This document shows positions 60,203-64,000 of a DNA stretch of 64,000 nt, piece by piece (the stretch's first letter is position 1; each line of letters opens with the position of its first letter). Below the pieces are notes generated by a model, which saw only the letters and a program-made list of their open reading frames with translations, made no database searches and had not been told where the DNA came from. The DNA lies in NCBI GenBank assembly GCA_964519955.1, contig CAZFLM010000027.1, positions 13,236-77,235 on the forward strand, given 5' to 3'. The position numbers were made by a program, and so were the translations under genes. Source of the DNA: CAZFLM01 sp964519955 (GTDB lineage Bacteria > Armatimonadota > Chthonomonadetes > Chthonomonadales > CAJBBX01).

Positions 60203-60366
60203 AGGGTCACCTCTGCAGTGTCTCCGCTCGACTCCTGATGCCGGCGGGACGTTCTCCCCCGGCGGGGCGTGGAGCAGGAAAGCGGGCAGTATGGACAGAA
60301 CTTGTTGCGGCCACGCGGCTGTGAGGCCGCGGACTGGCCAAATGGCCTTCGACGCGAGTGAACCGT

Positions 60367-62190
60367 ATGCGCGCGACACGCAGCCTTGGTGTTCAGGTCC
60401 TCTTCGTCGTCCTGCTTGGGCATACCTGCAGCGCCCAGTCCCCGCCGATCCGTCGCCTCAGTTGGGACGGCCAGTTCGCCGATGCCGTCTACCGGGTCGA
60501 TCGGCGGGTCCTACGTGAGGCAGGATCGCGCTACCGACCACTGGTTGACAACGCGGACCGTGTGCACCTCAGCCTCAGGTACATGGCCGACGGTTCGCGC
60601 CTCGTCCAGGTTGCCACACCTGCCGCCTGGGGGGAGGACAAGGCGGTGGGGTGCGCAACGGAGTGCGCCGGCGTTCTCGGATGGCCCATCGCGGACCGCT
60701 ATGTCTGCCCCAGCGGCGCCAGCCTCATCGTGGGCATCATGGCGCCACGGCGTGAGGGGCGGAGTTGGCGCGAGACCGTGCCATGGCCGGGCCTCGTTGC
60801 CGTTCTCGAGCGCGCGGGGGCGTCCCAGGTCGAGCTGCGGCTGCGCGCGTCCGGCATGCCCCTCTCGTCGCAGGTCCGCATGACGGGGTGGGACGACGCA
60901 GGCAACGCCGCGACGGAGATCCGGGTTCGGCTGTGTGCCGCCTCCTCGCCGCCGGCCGCGATGGACCTCGTCCTGGGGTTCTCGCCGGAGTTCATCCGAG
61001 CGGCGCTCCTCACCGGGCTCCTCGCGCTCCTCGGCGCATTCGGCACCATCCTGGCGGTCTACCGAAGCGCCAGCCGCGGCCGCCGGCCCGTCGCCACCCA
61101 GGTCAGGTTCGTCCGATGGACCACGCACGTGGCCTCGGTTGGATGGCTTGCCGCGGCAGTCGGTGGCGGCGTCACGTTCCTGCCGGTTCTCCTGCGTGTG
61201 TCGGGCGGGGCCGGGATGGCCATCCGCGTCGGCATCGTGTTCGGCCCCGCAGTTGCCTTCTACGTCCTCCTCGCCGTTCTCTCCAGCCGGCTCAGGCGCT
61301 CGGCCCCTCAGCAGGAGATGGCGCCTCGCGTCCTGTCGGGGCCGCTCCTCGCGCTCTTGATCTTGCCCGGTGTCGCCCTCGGCATCTACCTTGCCGCCTC
61401 CGGTGCGTCGCACACGGGTCCCATCCTGAGGAACGTCGACCGAACCGTCAGGTGGCTGCCCTTCGTCCTGCTGGGGCTCGTAGCGATGCAACTGGCCCTC
61501 TTCCGGATGCTGCGAGGTCGATCGCGGACGGTTGCGACCGGTGACCTCTGGCACCGGTGTCGCGATCTGGCTGCGGCGTCCGGCGTCTCTCTCGGGACGG
61601 TCCGCATTGTCGATGGCCGGATGCTGCGCAGCAATGGCTCCGCGGGCGCGGGCGGCTCCCTAGCTCTGACGCGCCAGGCCGTCGAGCTTCTGCCGAGGGC
61701 GGAGATCGACGCCCTTGTGGCGCACGAACTGGGCCACATGAAGCTGCATCACGTCGAGATGCGGGCGCGCGCCATCGTAGGCCTGTGCCTGCCGTTCGCC
61801 GCTCCGGCCGCCTGGGGCATGCTGACCGGCCAGTGGATCCTTGCTGGACTGGTAGTGCTGGCCGGGCCGATCGCCTTCGCGCTGGCCTCGCCGCTCATGC
61901 GTAAGCAGGAATTGGCGGCCGACGCTCTGGGCGCCGAGATGCTCGGCGATCCGCGCGCGATGATGCGGATGCTCGCGCACGTATCGTGTCTGAACCGCAT
62001 CAAGGCCGATCGGCCACGCTGGGTCCAGGCAATCTCCACGCACCCGGCCACCGAGCGCCGTGTTCACGCGCTCGCGGCCAGGTTCGCCGTGCCTCAGGAC
62101 GAAGCGGACGCCATCCTGCGCCAGTACCAGCAACCGCCCGCCGCCGCGTGCCTGGTTCCTCCGGCTGATCGGTACCACGTCGAGGCGTGA
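60367..62190 (+). CDS. Membrane M48-family metalloprotease
   Basis: 607 residues. Signal-like N-terminus, about 200 extracytoplasmic residues, then five or six membrane segments (AALLTGLLALLGAFGTILAV, VLSGPLLALLILPGVALGIY). The peptidase core has LVAHELGHMKLHH (HELGH at 453-457) and the third ligand in RKQELAADALGAEM. The layout resembles the BlaR1/HtpX-like integral metalloproteases. Regulation or sensing of envelope stress is plausible. Start ATG 60367 (GTG 60358 also possible). Confidence 0.83.
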   Translation: MRATRSLGVQVLFVVLLGHTCSAQSPPIRRLSWDGQFADAVYRVDRRVLREAGSRYRPLVDNADRVHLSLRYMADGSRLVQVATPAAWGEDKAVGCATECAGVLGWPIADRYVCPSGASLIVGIMAPRREGRSWRETVPWPGLVAVLERAGASQVELRLRASGMPLSSQVRMTGWDDAGNAATEIRVRLCAASSPPAAMDLVLGFSPEFIRAALLTGLLALLGAFGTILAVYRSASRGRRPVATQVRFVRWTTHVASVGWLAAAVGGGVTFLPVLLRVSGGAGMAIRVGIVFGPAVAFYVLLAVLSSRLRRSAPQQEMAPRVLSGPLLALLILPGVALGIYLAASGASHTGPILRNVDRTVRWLPFVLLGLVAMQLALFRMLRGRSRTVATGDLWHRCRDLAAASGVSLGTVRIVDGRMLRSNGSAGAGGSLALTRQAVELLPRAEIDALVAHELGHMKLHHVEMRARAIVGLCLPFAAPAAWGMLTGQWILAGLVVLAGPIAFALASPLMRKQELAADALGAEMLGDPRAMMRMLAHVSCLNRIKADRPRWVQAISTHPATERRVHALAARFAVPQDEADAILRQYQQPPAAACLVPPADRYHVEA

Positions 62191-62231
62191 GCTGCCGGTT
62201 TGCGCCGCACCCCTCGCGGCAGCCCTCCTGC

Positions 62232-62663
62232 TCACCGGGACGCCAGCACCATGTGCACCGCCATGGCGATGCCGAGGACGGCCAGGACGAACGCGACGAC
62301 TACACCGGGCGGCACTCGCGGCGGGTAGTACGGCTCGCCGCGGGCCAGGCGGCGGGCGAAGGCCAGGTGCTGGGCCGCCGAGTGCACGTTGGTCAGGATG
62401 CCCAGCACGATGAGGCCCGACCCGACCCAGAGCGAGAGGCCGGAGGTCGGGGGCACCGCGGCGTGCTGGGCCACGGCCACCTCGCGGAGGAAGAGGCCGA
62501 AGCGCGCCACGACGAAGCCGAGGCCCATCAGCGCCAGGCCCGTGCGGATCCACGCCAGGAGTGTGCGCTCGCCGGCCAGGTAGACGCGCGGGTCCTTCAT
62601 CGCCAGAGGGCGGTGCGGCTTCTCGGCGGGCGTCGGGGCGTCGGGGTGGTTCTCGGTGCTCAT
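62232..62663 (-). CDS. DUF202/YidH-family membrane protein
   Basis: 143 residues. Contains the DUF202 signature DPRVYLAGERTLLAWIRTGL and then three membrane helices (ALMGLGFVVARFGLFL, LWVGSGLIVLGILTNVHSA, GVVVAFVLAVLGIAMAVHM). Small integral membrane family without a defined role. ATG 62663 overlaps the stop of the upstream dehydrogenase gene by four bases (ATGA). Confidence 0.9.
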   Translation of the reverse strand: MSTENHPDAPTPAEKPHRPLAMKDPRVYLAGERTLLAWIRTGLALMGLGFVVARFGLFLREVAVAQHAAVPPTSGLSLWVGSGLIVLGILTNVHSAAQHLAFARRLARGEPYYPPRVPPGVVVAFVLAVLGIAMAVHMVLASR

Positions 62664-63784
62664 CGGAAAGACGGTACCTCCACGGCGTCACCGCCGGACA
62701 TCGCCGACGAGTGGGCGCAGATGCCGGCGGCGGTCCACTGCGCCGCGGTCACCGCGTCGACGCGTGCATGCCGGTCCTCGACGATGGCGCTGACGAATTC
62801 GTGCACCAGGTGCGGGTGCGAGCCGTGGTGGCCGCCGCCCTTCACGAAGCTGATGCCGCGCTTCTCGTCGGTGTAGGTGAAGCGCCGCGTGTACATGCGC
62901 AGCGGCTCCGGCAGCAGGTCGGCGCGATCGGGCGGTTCCGGCACCTCGCAGGTCTCCTCGCGGGGCTGGCCGGGCACCACCGGGCTGGAGCTGAACAGCA
63001 CGGGCGGCTGGCCCTCCATCTGCCACTCGTAGCACGCGTTCTCGCCGTAGATCGTGAAGCTCTCGATGTAGGCGCGGGCGCAGTGGAAGAGCGTACGCGT
63101 GACCTCGGCGACGAGGCCGGGCTGGTCGGTCTCGAAGAGCGCGGTTTCGGCCGGCCACGGGTTGCCGTACTGGCGCGTCAGCTCCTCGCGCATGCGGCCG
63201 GCGCCCAGGCAGCGCACCCGGGTTGGGTAAGAGCCCGAGATGGCGAAGAGCGGGCCGACGGCGTGGGTGGAGTACCACATGGGCGGCATGCCGGCCCAGT
63301 ACGGGGGGAGCCCCTCCAGGTCCTGGTAGTGCGCGCCGCGCATGAGCTGGATGTGGCCGAACTCGCCGCGCGCCTGCATATCGAGGGCGAAGAGGCACTG
63401 GCGCGTGTAGACCGCGGTCTCCATCATCATGTAGCGCCTGCCGGAGGCCCGCTCCGCCGCCACGAGGCGATGCAGGTCGTCCAGCGACGTGGCGGCCGGC
63501 ACCGCGCACGCGCAGTGCTTCCCGGCTTCGAGCGCGGCCACCGCCTGGCGGGCATGGTTCGGGATGTCCGTCACCAGGTGGATGGCGTCGATGTCCGGGT
63601 TGGCGATAAGCTCCTCCACGGTGGTCACCGCGCGCACGTCCGGGTAGCGCTCGGCGCAGCGGGCCAGACGCCCGGCATCGAGGTCGGACATGCTGACCGC
63701 CCGGACGTGCGGGTGGTCCATGTAGATGGGCACGAACTCGGCGCCAAAGCCAAGGCCGGCAACCGCCACGTGCAGCTTCCGCAT
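62660..63784 (-). CDS. Gfo/Idh/MocA-family NAD(P)-dependent sugar oxidoreductase
   Basis: 374 residues. The Rossmann start reads VAVAGLGFGAEFVPIY, then ADLDAGR-type DLDAGRLARCAERYPDV, IDAIHLVTDIPNHARQA, LEAGKHCACAVPAATSLDDL (usual EKP position changed to AVPA) and MMMETAVYTRQCLF. The C-terminal domain carries the family's HLVHEFVSAIVEDRHARVDA. The missing EKP Lys means it may not be a standard dehydrogenase. ATG 63784 with GGAGAG upstream; the longer frame to 63973 reads through tandem repeats. Confidence 0.85.
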   Translation of the reverse strand: MRKLHVAVAGLGFGAEFVPIYMDHPHVRAVSMSDLDAGRLARCAERYPDVRAVTTVEELIANPDIDAIHLVTDIPNHARQAVAALEAGKHCACAVPAATSLDDLHRLVAAERASGRRYMMMETAVYTRQCLFALDMQARGEFGHIQLMRGAHYQDLEGLPPYWAGMPPMWYSTHAVGPLFAISGSYPTRVRCLGAGRMREELTRQYGNPWPAETALFETDQPGLVAEVTRTLFHCARAYIESFTIYGENACYEWQMEGQPPVLFSSSPVVPGQPREETCEVPEPPDRADLLPEPLRMYTRRFTYTDEKRGISFVKGGGHHGSHPHLVHEFVSAIVEDRHARVDAVTAAQWTAAGICAHSSAMSGGDAVEVPSFR

Positions 63785-63817
63785 CTGGTGCTCTCCTCGG
63801 CTGGTTGGGGCGCGCTG

Positions 63818-64000
63818 GACGGGCGCGGAGGCCCATCCCACCACGGCGCTGGTCGTTCGGGACGGGCGCGGAGGCCCATCCCACCACGGCGCTGGTCGTT
63901 CGGGACGGGCACGGAGGCCCATCCCACCACGGCGCTGGTCGTACCGGACGGGCGCGGAGGCCCATCCCACCACGGCGCTGGTCGTTCGGGACGGGCGCGG
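63818..64000 (+). repeat. 43-bp tandem array of the element core
   Basis: Units of exactly 43 bp starting GACGGGCGCGGAGGCCCATC occur at 63818, 63861, 63904, 63947 and 63990, running off the window. Only single-base differences (GCACGG, GTACC) separate them. The array fills the region upstream of the dehydrogenase. Confidence 0.95.

Noticed and set aside
63785..63973. N-terminal WASAPV/GLRARP peptide extension of the dehydrogenase
   Set aside because: It is translation of the 43-bp repeats; the Rossmann start at 63784 has its own ribosome site.
63818..64000. Possible CRISPR array in the 43-bp repeats
   Set aside because: The whole 43-bp unit is repeated, so no spacers exist; no cas genes nearby.

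Overview
The window is about 64 kb of GC-rich bacterial DNA (roughly two thirds G+C by eye) and is probably draft or metagenome sequence, because it contains a 100-base N gap at 44968-45067. No rRNA, tRNA, ribosomal protein or other strong phylogenetic marker is present. The gene content is many secreted polysaccharide-degrading enzymes, DUF6785-type multispanning proteins, UroD-like proteins in series, ATPase-less sugar ABC loci and a Gfo/Idh/MocA oxidoreductase. This is the style of Armatimonadota, Planctomycetota or Hydrogenedentota. Armatimonadota is my best guess, and it is an inference only.

Layout. 1-10.7 kb: a partial DUF4838 enzyme, a Tat-exported serine hydrolase, a GH5-like enzyme, a secreted protein of unknown function, a beta-propeller lipoprotein, a secretin-domain-like exported protein, a GNAT acetyltransferase and a large beta-solenoid/HEAT protein. 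10.7-15.6 kb: an accessory islet. Two inverted left ends of an IS3-like element, each abutting a GGTCAGT heptad array, enclose a sialate O-acetylesterase pseudogene, a two-gene operon (TIM-barrel-like lipoprotein and a nucleoside-hydrolase-like/DUF4038 fusion) and a fragment of another DUF4038-type gene. 15.6-29.7 kb: a DUF4832 enzyme, then a plus-strand catabolic block of three UroD-like proteins, a small protein, a 112-kDa GH123-like enzyme, a CUT1-type sugar ABC importer without ATPase, and a DUF5107/TPR protein. 29.8-39.7 kb: a methyltransferase, a thioredoxin-fold protein with an in-frame UGA replacing its first catalytic Cys, a GH30 enzyme, a TIM-barrel protein, a ribose-type binding protein with its permease, a GT39-like membrane glycosyltransferase and a pectate-lyase-like beta-helix enzyme. 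40-43.2 kb: a four-gene operon of two HEAT-like membrane paralogues with a shared C-terminal tail, a zinc-ribbon membrane protein and an M15 peptidase. 43.3-64 kb: a GH29 fucosidase, housekeeping-type genes, a LysE exporter, a DUF6785 transporter-like protein, an aldo/keto reductase, a DUF2092-thioredoxin, an ABC exporter, an SGNH hydrolase, an AbiEii-like nucleotidyltransferase with a winged-helix partner, a GH127 arabinofuranosidase, an M48 protease, a DUF202 protein and a Gfo/Idh/MocA dehydrogenase.

Together the enzymes (GH5, GH28-like, GH29, GH30, GH127, GH123-like, DUF4038, SGNH and sialate esterases) suggest growth on fucose-, arabinose- and galactose-rich plant or algal polysaccharides, with sugar uptake by two ABC systems.

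The intergenic DNA is unusually rich in repeats: an 80-bp palindromic element with CTAG ends, tandem 39-45-bp arrays of its core, several different heptad arrays, a 12-mer array and a double-hairpin element. The most notable observations are the candidate selenocysteine thioredoxin, the 80-bp element whose terminal TAG is the stop codon of three separate genes, and the IS-bounded CAZyme islet.
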